Shown one piece after another: positions 1 through 11,770 of a DNA stretch of 64,000 nucleotides. Origin of the DNA: Gigaspora margarita. Lineage: Eukaryota; Glomeromycota; Glomeromycetes; Diversisporales; Gigasporaceae. The DNA lies in assembly GCA_009809945.1 (NCBI GenBank), contig WTPW01000984.1:43731-107730 (forward strand). Direction: 5' to 3'. How positions within the stretch are numbered: position 1 is the stretch's first letter; each line of letters opens with the position of its first letter. Below the pieces are notes generated by a model, which saw only the letters and a program-made list of their open reading frames with translations, was not told the origin of the DNA and made no database searches. The position numbers were made by a program, and so were the translations under genes.

Positions 1-1774
1 TAATTTTTCTGAAATCAAGCTTTATATCTCAACTAATAGTCTTTTTTCGTGTTAGACTTTTTAAACAATTTCTCGCAATTTATTTAATATGTGTTTTATA
101 ATTCAGTAATTTACAAGTTGCGTTTTAAGAGTAGCAATGTTTTTTTTTTGAACTTCGTTTTATTAAAATTTAACAAAATAAAAAATCGATTTTATCTAAT
201 ACCAAGGATAAAGGATATTGTTATTGATGCTCAATTTTGTTTTAATGAATAAATAGTCTTGTTTATATTATTTATATCGGAATAGGTGGGATAAAATAAA
301 TTTAATAAATTTGGTTCTGATCAACTCATTGGATTAATCATTTCATAGACGGCTTATTTCACCTGCTGTTAAAATAATTCTAATTAATTGAATTAGATTT
401 AAAGTCAGTGCATTTTATAAAAAGCTTGTCTATGAAATGAGCAGTTGATGAAATATATTGTCTACGAAATAAGCTTGTCTGTAAATTAATTGACTACGAA
501 CTAAGCTATCTATGAAGTGGTTGTAGGTAAAATAACACGGGCCAAAATTAATTAGTAGTAGTTTATCGTTTAGTTTTAATTTTTAGAATATTACTAATTA
601 TACACAGGGTGTATGGTACACGGGTATTATGCAAATTCGTGTGTCATTAACATTAATATGAATGTTCGAAAATGTCGTAATAGTCACCTGTTAAGAATTT
701 CAGATGATAAAGAAGTCTAATAGGAATGCATAATTATCAACATTTGAAAACGTCCTTGCTTTAAATGATAAGTGACAATGAAATCATCATATTAAAAATG
801 AAAATCACAATACTGTACAGACGAAATCATTACTCCTATAATACTAAGGATGTTCTCAAGCAACTCCTTTAATATGATTTGATAGTGATTGAGATGGTGC
901 CTATTACAATGATGATGATTGCGATCATTGCTTGAGTAGACTATCATTGCTTTATTCATTATCATTATGGTTTCAGCAAAACGTAGCAAAAAAGGCGACT
1001 ATCCAATAACTCCTTCAGCAACATCAAGTGCTTCAATTTTCCCTTTTTATGTGCTTTAAAAATATTCATATGTTGTTACAGCAACAATATTCACAACTTT
1101 TTGCGTCTTTAGCTTCAAACAAAACAACGCAAACAATAAGTGAAGTATTTGGATACAAAATAGTTTTTTAGTAAAAAAAATAATAAAAATAAAAAAATAA
1201 AATAAAATGAAATCGCCGCATTTAACATAAAAAGTTAGAATAAATATTGGCATGGTATGTCTTTGGGGTTCTTTGGATTTTTTATTAACGTTAAGAGTTT
1301 CTAATATAAAAAGCAACGTAATAATTTTTGAAAACTATAATTTGCTGAAGATCCATGACATAAAGAAAGTGTTTGAACAACCTCTTTTTTATCCCATCAA
1401 TAAGTAGTTTTAGCCAATCAATGTTAAATCGATGAAAAAAAAGATGGTCTGCGCCTCCAGACTTTTTTCAACGAAGCGGCAATTCACTTGATCAGTTTTT
1501 TGATCCGATTATTTAAAATTTTATTTCAATTTAGGCGCTTGAGAACGCCTTAAAATAGGATTTTTTTTTTTTTTTAAAAAAAAAAGTCATCCTTACCACA
1601 TCCCATATTATACACGAAACATGATCGTACTGGTAATGCATTTTAGGTTTATTTTGAATTGATTGCGTCATTCTTAAAATTTTCAATGATTTAGGAATAA
1701 CCTAAATTATTAAACTCTATTATACTACGAAGTTTAATAAGTTTTCAAACGTTTAATTTTAAACAAATCTTTGT
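1..1774. other. Gene-poor AT-rich stretch, no supported gene
   Basis: No ORF here has coding character; short ORFs at 792-989 and 1056-1316 (minus) are H-rich or F-rich and low in complexity. A run of T followed by A at about 1561-1586 can fold into a hairpin. The only structured part is the degenerate inverted repeat at 335-535, listed separately. Confidence 0.6.
335..535. repeat. Degenerate foldback repeat of 'gaaatgagcttgtc' subunits
   Basis: The left side reads CATTTCATAGACGGCTTATT and the right side carries its approximate reverse complement near 505-535, with several intermediate copies of the short motif 'tctatgaaat(g/a)agc'. The design resembles the foldbacks at 6719-7403 and 13790-14003, which also carry arms made of about 20-bp subrepeats. 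No clear target duplication was identified, so the boundaries are approximate. Confidence 0.5.
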
Positions 1775-2390
1775 TAATTTATTAATTATTAATTCTTAAT
1801 ATGGAATGATACAACGTTCTGGCTCGTAAATCTTTGAAAGAATATCAGAAACATTTATTCGTCAAATGGAAAAATAAACGTTCTTTTCAATTGAAAATAA
1901 CTTAGGGACGCAAGCTTATTTTATTATAATTTGTGCTGTGCACCAAGTAACGATGCATGCGAGTCAAGACAAAAACCTGGTGAAAATTGTTTTTACTATG
2001 CTTATGCTTTTTTTTAATGATAATAAAATTTTAACATGCAATTAAAAAGATTTATATGTGGTATTGTTTTAACTTGCAAACAGTAGTTGATAACGCCATT
2101 CATGAATACATTCATGAATTGAATGCTTTAAAACCACATTAGCCCTGGAAATTATTGAAATCGTCAATTCAGATGTTAATTCAAGTGAAAACACTTCGCA
2201 AGAAAAAGAGGTGTTGTAGGCCTAAAAGAAGTACTTTACTATGTATAAGACGATATGAGTGCGTTCTACGTGGTAATGTAAAAATTGTTAAAATTTTTAA
2301 ATCATGCGAATCTTTTACAATTCTGCTTTTTTTTTTTTTTTTATTATGTGATTTTTTTTTTATTTAAATTTATAAAGTAGTTTTTTAATA
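1775..2390 (+). repeat. Segmental duplicate, copy A (uninterrupted)
   Basis: This segment aligns over its length with 29990-31175. Shared landmarks are ATGGAATGATACAAC / ATAGAATGATACAAC, GATGCATGCGAGTCAA / GAAGCATGCTAGTCAA, TGCAAACAGTAGTTGAT and AATCGTCAATTCAG. Copy A lacks the 440-bp palindromic insertion present in copy B, so around 1999-2003 it holds the empty target site with a single TA. The 70-residue ORF inside (2155-2367) begins at a non-ATG codon, ends in a poly-F run and is probably not a gene. Confidence 0.85.
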
Positions 2391-4762
2391 TAACTGTAAT
2401 TTACGCAAATTTAAATTATCTATTTTTTTTAGTTTCTTTATATAAAATTTTATGTAAATTTTGTCACTTTTTATTTATGCAAATGAACGTTTACGATATA
2501 AGTAATATTATTAATGGTTGTATAATATTATCACTTGTTCATATAATTTTATCTTTTTAACTATTGAGAAATAATGTATATCATTTCAAAATTTATGAAT
2601 GACTTAGGTCAATTTGAAATCGGCCTAAATTGTAAATACAATAACCACAAAATACACTAAAGCTTATCATCTAATACTAAAACATAAGTTATTAAACCGC
2701 GCGTAAATTAAAATTACATAATGAGTATATGTTCTCATCATCTTGAACTATACCATAAGCGAAAAAAAAGAGATAACTATAATACTTTCTAAAACAGGAA
2801 AAAATACAGCGCTCCTAAAAGTTGAACGGAACCATCCCTCCACATTTTATGTGATCGTACTGGTATATCTTTATTTTAGGGTGCATCGTTAAATGTAAAC
2901 TTTTATGCCTAATGAGTTCGCCAAAGTGTTAATGCTTAATATATTTCATAGATGTGAAAAAAAAGAATGCACTTTTATTATTAATTAATATTTATTTAGG
3001 AGCTACAAAGTTTTTTTTTGCTTGCACAAATTGCATGAATAAATAGTCATATAAATTTGATGATTTATTAAAAAATTTACATATATATTAGTTCTAATTT
3101 TTTTGATTAACCATTTATTTGTCACGTGATGAATTTGACATTGTTGCACAAAATATATAGGCATGCATTTTGATCTCAATATATCCCGGGTTGATGGTGC
3201 AGGGTGCGTCGCCACTGGTGCAATAATTGCATCAGTGGCGACGCCATCTGCACCAGCAACCCTACTTATACCCCATGCTAGTGTTAAAGTTTTTTTAAAA
3301 TTCCACTACTAATAATATATGATCAAAAAAGTCTTTTAAATAATAAAGTATTCAATACTAAAAATATTAGTATTTGTTTAAAGATATACTAAAGTTATAA
3401 AATTGTCTTTTTATTTTTTAAACCAGGATCATCTAATAAAGTTTATCTAATTTTTGATCATATATATTGTTATTTATTTTATTTACGTTTTTTCATATTT
3501 GCTTTACTAATATTTTTATTTTTTGATTTGTAAACTTATCTGTTAAAATATATTGTTTGAAGATACTACAGATAGAGTAATATTATACTTGATATTTATA
3601 TATTAACAAATTCTAAATTCTGATTGGATAAATCAGATGTAATTCAAACTATAAAAAACTGATGCTTATTGGCTAGATTAAGCATAATATTAAAAGCAAA
3701 TCAATTGTATATTTATTTTTCAGAACTTTAAATAGTTTCTACTTATTGTCCAAAAAATATTACAGATAGAGCAATAGTATACGCAATATCTATATATTAA
3801 CAAATTTTAAAATTGAGTAATATAAAAACAAATCAACTTTTTATTTGTTCTTCAAAAAACTTTAAATAGTTTTCTATTTTTTTAATAATAAAGGGTATTA
3901 CAAGTAAATATACCAAACTGAATATATTAAACATCTACTTAGATGTAAACACTAATTTGGAAGTTAAAATAAGGTAATATAGATAATGCAGTAGATTTAA
4001 AATATCAAATAGCAGTTATTGGAAAAATATGAAAGCTTTAGTCAATTTTATAAAAAAAATTCTAATTGTCACAGTGTGAATGTACATAGGCATTAACAAT
4101 TAATTTACAAATGTGTATAATATGTGGAATAATAATTTTATAGACAAAAAATTAAGCCCTTGCTTATAATTAGAGTAAGAGTGAGCCTAGAATAGGGTAT
4201 GGTATAGTTATACCAAAATTGCACAAGGAGTTTTTTTTATTAGTAGCCAAAAGGTAGTTTCATAATAAAATTTCGAGATATAAGTTGGCCCATATTTATA
4301 CACACTGTGTACAAATAGAAATCCTTTTTCATAAAATGTATTTATAGTGTTTTACACCTATTATATTTTTTATTTTTTTTAGATTTTTAAGGGTTGTATT
4401 CAAAATTTTACTACAAATATTTTTTATATCAAAGTTAGTATTTAGATTAGTATTAGAGTTTGAAAAGACATCCAAATTAATTAATTACAGTATCTAATTT
4501 TTGAAATAATATATATTTGTAAAATACTATAGATATGTTTTAGTAAAAGTAGCTTTAGTAAGTTTAAGCTATATATCTAAGTCTATAATACAATAAATTA
4601 TTATATATATACTATATACTCTAGAGATGGCTGATAATACATGCCAAAACAATAAATAATACACAAAAAACCACACATAAGTAAACATAAGCAGGCATGG
4701 AAGTGGCATGGATAATTCGAATTAACCAATCAGATCATATAAAGATGATAGAAATTACAACT
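2391..4762. other. AT-rich intergenic repeats, no supported gene
   Basis: I see no credible coding region. It contains a GC-rich palindrome (3196-3254), an inverted repeat ended by TATATGATCAAAAA and its complement (about 3314-3468), and a tandem duplication in which 'ta(c/t)agatagag...ctatatattaacaaatt' recurs at about 3566 and 3772. The ORF at 3003-3215 (minus) overlaps the palindrome and has no recognisable features. Confidence 0.55.
3196..3254. repeat. 59-bp GC-rich near-perfect palindrome
   Basis: The 29-base arms 3196-3224 and 3226-3254 are reverse complements with only a few mismatches around one central base. The core TGCGTCGCCACTG / CAGTGGCGACGCC is strikingly GC-rich in AT-rich surroundings. 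It could be a hairpin MITE end, a cruciform-forming site or a transcribed hairpin. No family member was recognised elsewhere in the window. Confidence 0.85.
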
Positions 4763-4960
4763 TTAATCAGAGTTGTTGTTGGACTAGTCCAGTATTCAAT
4801 TTAGTATTGGACTTGGACAGGACCAAATTTATTGGTCCAATCGAGTCCAATTTGGTCCAATTCAATATAATTAACTTACTTAGCAAATATATGCATTTCA
4901 TATACAATTAAAATAATATAATGCTTGTTTATTATATTTGAAAGTACTATTTTTTATATA

Positions 4961-6259
4961 TAGTAGCCTACCATATTATTACGGACACTTTTTGGATGGC
5001 CATCGCTCAAAATTGGGTGAGTAAACATAGCACGAAATTTATATCATGTGACCATCTGATCCCACGGTACAACATACTAAAATTTTACGTAGCATTATTA
5101 GATTGCACTAGAGTTATGCAAAAGATAGTACAAAGTACCATTTTCGGGTTTGTGCGAAACTCGATTTTCAGAATTTTTTGAAATTTTTTTTTTAAAAAAA
5201 AATTCACAAAAAGTCAATTGTTTGCTCAAATCGGTTCAAATTTTGCTCAAATATATTGTGACACACAGATCACATTATGCAGTATAAAAATAGGTATATC
5301 TGTATGACCAATCGGCATAAAAATGCATCTTGATTTTTTTTCCCACAAAAAATGGGCATAAAGAAAGATTTAACAGAAAGTCAGTGAGGAGCCATAATTT
5401 ATGGACACCAAAGAGGTGATTCGCATCATACAATTGCAGCTGCAGCTGGTTGTGGTAAAAGTTCTGTGGGAAATGTCATAAAGCAGTACAGTGAGTCAGG
5501 CACAGAAATTCAAAAAAAAAGGACTGGTCGACCAAAAACTCTAACACTCTTGGATCTTAAAAACCTTAAAGGCTTAGTCACAGATGGCAACCGCTGTCTT
5601 AGCCTTACACAAATAACCAACCTATACAATTGTCAAAGCAAAAAAACAATTTTTGAGAGTACCATGTGCCGTGCTTTGCACAGTTTGGGCTTGTCCTCTT
5701 GTGTCGTCCCCAAAGCCTCTTATCATAGCTGAGAATATGGAAAAAAGGTATAAATGGGCACTTGAACATTAGAAGTGGTGTGTTGTTATCAGACAAGACC
5801 TATATACATCCTTTTCTGGGTTCCCCTGCATGAACCAAATAAAAAATGGGTGTTAGTAATCTCATAGAGCCAGATGCTTTTGTTAAAAAATTGTGGTATG
5901 AAACACCACCAGAACTTTGCTACAGACTGTCACCAACATCCCTAATCGGGTTGATGCTTGTATAGAAACTGGGAGTAGACCTATCAAATATTATAATATA
6001 ATTTTTTTTTTTATATAAAAATGTAAAAAAAAAAAAAAAATAGAAAATGCAAAATTTTGGCTTTCGCACAAATAAAAAAATCAAATTTTTAGAATTTTTT
6101 GCATCATTTCTGTACGATATAATAAAATCATATAAAATTTTAGTATGTTGTACCATGAGATCAGATGGTCACGTAATATAAATTTTATGCTGCATTTACT
6201 TACCTAATTTTGAGCGATGGCCATCCAAAAAGTGTCCGTAATAATATGGTAGGCCACTG
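4961..6259 (+). mobile_element. Tc1/mariner-type DNA transposon, decayed (1299 bp)
   Basis: The two ends are inverted repeats about 140 bases long: both carry CCATATTATTACGGACACTT and GGATGGCCATCGCTCAAAAT, then further matching sequence including GACCATCTGAT. It is flanked by TA at 4959-4960 and 6260-6261, the Tc1/mariner target duplication. The length fits a Tc1-like element, but the internal transposase is frameshifted and too short, so the element is presumably non-autonomous. The arms differ at several positions, which suggests an old insertion. Confidence 0.93.
5352..6003 (+). pseudogene. Tc1-like transposase relic
   Basis: Reading from ATG 5352 gives MGIKKDLTESQ, an in-frame stop, then an open stretch to 5732. 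This stretch carries the N-terminal DNA-binding region of Tc1-family transposases: GAIIYGHQRGDSHHTI, a helix-turn-helix segment AAAAGCGKSSVGNVIKQY and the linker KKRTGRPKTLT. After 5732 the frame breaks repeatedly. A C-terminal remnant reading IPNRVDACIETG is visible near 5937-5975, matching the family's usual C-terminal block. The region is about 650 bp against roughly 1 kb for an intact gene, so much of the DDE catalytic domain is deleted, and no intact catalytic triad can be traced. It cannot encode an active enzyme. It lies centrally between the long terminal inverted repeats. Confidence 0.9.
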
Positions 6260-6718
6260 TAAATATTTTAAAATCAAATTTTTAAAAATATAATCTATAA
6301 AAAATCTTTATTATTCGAATTTACTATATGATTTACATTATATATTTCAATAAATAAATCTTTAATACAACCTTATAATTTATCATATAACCTTAAGCAG
6401 TATAAATTTTATATATAACTAAAGCATAGCGGAAGTTCATTTTGATTGGTTGTTAAAATACCCCAGAAAAAATGTTGATCATACCCCAGATAAAGTATCA
6501 GCCATACCCGGATGAGGATTTATTACTTACGAAACTTTCAAAAAAATTAGTAAATACACTCTAATGACGCGTATTATAGCCTTACAATACATTAGTTTGA
6601 ATCATAATAACTACTTTAATTCATATTTCACGACGTATATATTATTCTTTTGTAATAAATACATTAATTTTACAATAAACAATTAAGTTTCGCAATACAT
6701 TATTAAACCATTGTATCT

Positions 6719-7403
6719 TGATACCCCGAAAGCTATTTACCCGCCAGCTCATTTTACCGACCCCATATCCCCGACAGAATGTTTCGCCTACAGCATTTTT
6801 TGTTGACAGAATCTTTTCTCGACATACTATGTTTTCGACCTCCCCTTTCTTTGACAGGACATATTTTCGAAAAGACATTTTACTGACATGATGTATTTCA
6901 GAAAGAACATTTTTCCGACATGACATGTTTCCGACATCTTTTTCTGACAAGATCTTTCCCCGATTAGAATTTCGTTTAAATAGGTAGAGTGATATATTCG
7001 TGTTAATCACATCATATGATTAAGTACTTGGCCTAAATTAGGGTTAGGGTTGGGGTTAGATTAGGGTTAGGTGATAGTATAATTTAGGCCGAGTTGATAG
7101 TGCTAGTAAACAAATGAAGTAGTTACATGATTTCACATGATGTGATGATCACTGGGTTTATCGTTCTTTGTCGGAAAAAGTGCATTCAATAAAACTTAGT
7201 GTCAGTGAAAAGTCAAATTAGAAATATGTCATGTCAGATAAATATCTTGTCGAAAATATGCGATTTCTAGGAAAGGGAATGTCGAAAACATGGTATGTCG
7301 AGGAAAGATTCTGTCAACAAAAAGTGCTGTAGGTGAAACATTCTGTCAGAGATATAGGGTCAGTAAAATGAGCTAGCGGGTAACTAACTTTCAGGGAATC
7401 ATA
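6719..7403. mobile_element. Large foldback element with subrepeat arms and telomere-like loop
   Basis: Left arm (about 6719-6970) and right arm (about 7160-7403) are inverted copies: ACCCGCCAGCTCATTTTACC against the reverse complement of the segment ending GAGCTAGCGGGTAACTAAC. Both arms are chains of short units of the type CGACA...TGTCGG. The loop includes telomere-like repeats at 7036-7070. The ORF 6642-7010 (minus) is only a translation of this repeat array. No exact target duplication was assigned. Confidence 0.85.
7036..7070 (+). repeat. Interstitial telomere-like (TTAGGG) block
   Basis: Consecutive TTAGGG / TTGGGG / TTAGATTAGGG units, bracketed by 'cctaaatt' and 'aatttagg'. It forms the loop of the foldback at 6719-7403. 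Comparable short blocks lie at about 32871-32901, 36608-36628, 44290-44307, 44361-44380, 50498-50514, 54725-54742, 54912-54926 and 55685-55720. Confidence 0.85.
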
Positions 7404-7739
7404 CCAGAATCTTATTAAACTTGATTCTAAGATACACAAACATTTCTAACCACTACCACTATAAATGTTGTATTTACAAACTAATAATTCAAAAAAAGAA
7501 AGTATAGCTTAGAATGTAGTTCGACTACTATTATTTTTATTAGGCAAGCAAAACTAGTTGAAACAAAATCTTGCAACTTTTTACTCACCAATTGCTTAAG
7601 TCGCCAAACTACCTTCTGACCTTTTAAAATCTTTACCTCTCATCTAGATCTTGAAACTTTTGTATCCTATTGTATCCCAGGTTAAAAAACAATAAAACTC
7701 AAGGTAAAATACTACAACTCAAGTTGGTTTCTACATTAC

Positions 7740-8860
7740 GTATCAGTGTTGTTATTGGACATGTCCAATTGGACATGGCTAATTGGACATGGCTAATTGG
7801 ACATAAGGCTAAAAAGGCTAATAAATTTGGATTGGACTTTATAAGTCCAATTGGCCTTAATATAAAAAATGCTAACTCTAATAATATAATACTAGAACAA
7901 ATATTAAAATTGAACCCCATATTTTACTGATCTAATTATGCTAATCTGCATAATTTAGAAATGTTTATAGCAGATAATAATTATATAGACTAATGTGAAT
8001 AAGAAGCTAACTAATTTTATTATATACTTAGACCAATTAGGTTAAACACTAAGTGTACTCTTAATATAATTAGTTAGCTACTGAAATAGCATATAAACAC
8101 TATAATTAATTGAAACAATCCTTGCTAATAATTTATAATTTGAATTCAAATAATAAAATTTTAGTCAATCAGAACAAGTATATAATAAAAAAAAAGGTTT
8201 CAGCCTTTTTTTTATCACAATAATGAACCTATTTTCTAGTTAAAACTTCTTTCTACCAGTTAAAAATTAAGCCTTGACCTTTTATTTATGTACTTAAGAA
8301 AACCTTAAATCAATACAATAAAAATTTAAATAAAAAATAGATATTAGTATATTATTTAATAATATTTAGCTAATTAAAAAAAAAGTTCTGAAAATACTTA
8401 ATTAAAGAGTTTTTAGAGCTATTAATATATATATAGCTTATTTAAATAATATTGCTTTAAAATTTTATTATTATTGTAGTTATATAATTAAAGTTTAAAT
8501 GCAGAATTTTATATTTTATTATATTTAATGCATTGTAATTAATTAAAAATTTTGCAAATACAATATTATTAAAAATGCTATAGTAAACTATATACTTTGT
8601 AATATTATATATCATTTTGTTTTTAGTATATACTTTATAATATTACATATTATTCTTTTACTGATATATGTGTTATAAGCCAAAAGACAAAATACTTATA
8701 TATAAAAATATTAATTTCAACTTTTACTAATATATATATTTTGAGTAAAAAAAGAATAATTAAATTCTATTTTCTATTTTTGTATACACCAAATTGGTTA
8801 CAAGTTGATTATTTTATAATTAACTGTTATTATATAACATAGCAGGCTTTACTTGATTGG
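7740..8860 (+). repeat. TCCAATTGGACATG-rich dispersed repeat, forward copy
   Basis: It starts with GTGTTGTTATTGGACATGTC followed by repeated 'ccaattggacatggcta' units (7757-7806), and ends near 'aacatagcaggcttt...gattgg' (about 8838-8860). A reversed copy with the same start and end motifs lies at 9690-10455. The remainder is AT-rich and noncoding. Overlapping ORFs on both strands at 7670-7930 follow the repeat and are not genes. Confidence 0.5.
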
Positions 8861-9689
8861 ATGATCGACACAAAATGTTATACAATATGTTTCACATAGT
8901 GGCATAACATTTTGCAGATATAAAAATGGTTTGGCAGCCACGGAGACGAATTGGCCAAACTTGATACCAAATAAAAGCGAAAGAGCACCTTCTGGTCTAT
9001 ATACTGTCAAAGTAATTTGGTAATCCGCAAAGTAATTTGGAAGTTAGATGAGAGGTAAGTTTGGACATTTAAAATTAGCCTATAGGTATAATAAATTAAT
9101 CAAGCTCAACAATTTAAGCCTCTTTTGTTTGTGAAAACTTATTTTTTGTAATCTTAACTAATAAAGAAACCTGTCTATAATATAGGCTAATAATATGAAG
9201 CTGAGCACCATAAGGATAATAGATTTCATGAGAAGAGTTAAAGAAAAATACTGTAGTATACTTTAACCTTGTAACGATTGTTAAATAGAATTAATTAGTT
9301 TGATTTTAGAACGAACATTATAAGTTATTTTTGGCATTTTTTTTATTGTCTATTAGCATTATAGGATAGGTTTAATCATTTATTTTTTGTATTTTTTATT
9401 TTTTGTTTCTTTTCTTTCTTTGATTTGTAATATATTGAAGTTTTTTAATAAAATTTTAGTTTATTAGAGTTTTTCTGATTTTGTTCAGTTTTGTTTGTGA
9501 TAAGATTATAACTGATAATTTTAGGTTTAAATTATCGAGATTTTATGGTAAAGACTTCTGCCAATATTAACTTGATTATAGATATAATTATTTTCTACAT
9601 ATTAATTTTTTTTTATTCGTGATTCTATATATTTATTAATCTTCGATCAACCAATAAAATTTTTATAATATCACAAGATGATCTACAAA
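8861..9689. other. AT-rich stretch, no supported gene
   Basis: No ORF of useful length and no strong repeat structure, apart from a GC-richer patch at about 8925-8970 (TGGTTTGGCAGCCACGGAGA) with weak hairpin potential. Confidence 0.5.
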
Positions 9690-10455
9690 AATTGGCCAAT
9701 CACTATGAAAGCCCGCTATGTTTTATTATATTTAACTATTACTAATTATAATTTCTTTTAACTTATTTTAATTATTTATTTTTTATATACAATAACTAAT
9801 ATTATATATATATTATTAATTAAATTGATTATTTCCTATTTTACTTCTATATTACTAGCTAATTAATTCTATAGGGTTCAATTGGTATACTAATTAAACT
9901 ACAAAACTATAACACTAAGCATATATCCAAGAGACAAAATTTTGGTCAAGAGCTGCTCTATATATAACATATTATGAATACTATTTTCTTACTATTAAAC
10001 AATTTCTACTATAGTATTATTTATATATTCTGTTAACAGAATATATAAATAATAGCAATTTGATATTAATATTCAAATATTTATAAGTTATATATTCTTG
10101 ATTTAAGTCTTTTAGCAGTTTTAATAGTTTATTATATGGTCTTAAGAATGGTTTGTGCTTTTTTCAAAAGCTATTTTCACAAGTTAATATAAAGATTATA
10201 TATTTTATATAAATTGTACAACTTTTTTTATTGCAAATATAATGATTATAAATATATTTATTAAGCTAGATATATATGTGTCCAATTAGCCCCAGCCTTT
10301 ATGTCCAATTGGACATATGGCTAATTGGTCAATTGGACATGTGGACAACAACTAAAGTTAATTAGCCACGTGTCAATTAGCCATATGTCCAATTGGACAT
10401 GAAGGCTAGGGCTAATGATTTTTTATTGGACTTAAGGCTAGTAACAACATTGTTA
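9690..10455 (-). repeat. TCCAATTGGACATG-rich dispersed repeat, reverse copy
   Basis: Reverse-oriented relative of 7740-8860. The complement of 'acatagcgggcttt' lies at about 9709-9722, and the complement of the GTTGTT-type start at about 10441-10452. Between 10276 and 10440 there are inverted and direct copies of 'tgtccaattggacat(a/g)(t/a)ggcta'. The pair could form a long-range foldback. Confidence 0.5.
10016..10053. repeat. 38-bp perfect palindrome
   Basis: ATTATTTATATATTCTGTT is followed directly by its exact reverse complement, centred on GTTAAC at 10032-10037. Short perfect palindromes in AT-rich DNA can be TE centres or cruciform sites. No function is claimed. Confidence 0.9.
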
Positions 10456-10574
10456 CGTATTACAAAAAAAAATTCTCATATGACATGACGATTTTTACTT
10501 ATAAAAGTACTTTAAAAATTATAATTGACTGTATAAAAAAAAGATCATTGCCAATCATATTTAGTCTAATTTCA

Positions 10575-10770
10575 GCCAATCAAAACAAACTTCCGCTATG
10601 CTTATAACTAATCATATTTTATATATAATTTGATTGGTTAAATATAAATATCATATGACTTATTTTTGGTCCAATAATAGTCCAGTCCAATATAGTATTA
10701 ACTGGACTAGATAAAATTGGATTAGTCCAGTCCAATAGTCCAGTTCAGCCCAATAACAACCCTGACCAGA
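10575..10770 (-). repeat. GGACTGGACTA-rich repeat, reverse partner of 4763-6445
   Basis: Its complement starts with CAGGGTTGTTATTGGGCTG, passes through several 'ggactggact' units and ends with 'gcatagcggaagttt', the same terminal pair as the repeat beginning at 4763. Confidence 0.5.
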
Positions 10771-11032
10771 CTTTAATAGTACATATATTAGATTGTAATA
10801 ATGTTTTGTTATTATGTAATGCAAATAAATTAGTTCTGATTGATTAACATGTTAGTCACATGCATCTTGTGCACATGACAATTATTTATCCTGATTCAAA
10901 GACAAGTATCAAATGTTTATTTCTATTTTTTATTTTTATTTTTTTTATTGACTTTTTATTTTTATTTTTTTATTACTTTCATCATAATTATATACTTTTT
11001 ATTATTTTAAATATCCAAATCAATCCCTTTAA

Positions 11033-11342
11033 CTAAGTACACTACATACTTGTTCCTGCTATAATACTGTAAATGTATGCATATAATGTCCGCAAAATAA
11101 TAAACCTACTATGAATTAAACCAGCTATGAACTACAAAATCTCTATTAATTAAATGCAGTTTTTTCAAATAATTAAACTATCTATTACAAGTAAAAGTTG
11201 TATATGCATTTTTAATTCTTTTTCTTTTTACAAAATAACCTCTTAATATGAACTAGATCATGGTTTACTAAGGAGTTTCAAAAGTAGTAGAATGAAATAA
11301 ACCAGGTCTTGTATGTGCACATTTATAGTACTGTACTTAGTA
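11033..11342. mobile_element. Foldback MITE, 250-310 bp family, copy 1
   Basis: Terminal inverted repeats ACTAAGTACACTACA / its complement near 11325-11342. The interior shares 'aatctctattaattaaatgcag' and 'caggtcttgtatgtgc' with the elements at 16821-17082 and 35409-35657, which places it in that family. The ends of this copy are eroded. Confidence 0.7.
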
Positions 11343-11639
11343 AATCTTTAAAGGCTAACACAAATGTGTAGTAGGTATATCTAATTTGTAAATATCTAGA
11401 TTAAAGATTTAGTAGTTACAGTAACAGTACATATATATGTACATCCATTATAGCTGCATAAAGTTATGTTGATTTTTTTTATTATTATTCTATCCCAATT
11501 ATCATTTTTAGACATCTAATTTTAGTCAATATGTATATTTTGTAGAAGTTGATATAGCTCTTCTAAATATAGTACTATTTTTAGTATAGTAAACAAATTA
11601 CCTGTTTCACCCAGTTTCAAAGTTGGAAAAGTCAAATAA

Positions 11640-11770
11640 GTTTATTAATTTAATTTATTTAATTAGTTATATTTATTTAATTAGTTATAATTATCCAATT
11701 AATCAAATTAGTTTAATTAGTTGAATTAGTTTAATTGGTCAAATTAGTTTAATTTATTGAACTTGTTAAC
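11640..11770. repeat. Simple repeat of 'aattagttt' units
   Basis: Degenerate tandem copies of TTTAATTAGTT-type units without coding potential. Confidence 0.7.

Larger units (their letters stand above)
4763..6445 (+). repeat. Dispersed repeat with GTTGTTRTTGGAC start and GCATAGCGG end (split by a Tc1 element)
   Basis: It starts with CAGAGTTGTTGTTGGACTAG, continues with repeated 'ggtccaat' units, and ends near 'agcatagcggaagttc...gattgg'. The same start and end pair recurs reversed at about 10575-10770, and related pairs occur at 7740-8860 (+) and 9690-10455 (-). The Tc1 element at 4961-6259 is inserted inside it. The ends are not inverted repeats of each other, so the class is unknown. Confidence 0.5.

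Noticed and set aside
6642..7010. 122-aa ORF (minus) with repeated CRKNVLS-type residues
   Set aside because: It is the translation of the subrepeat arm of the foldback at 6719-7403; the repetition is in the DNA, and the opposite arm encodes nothing similar in frame.
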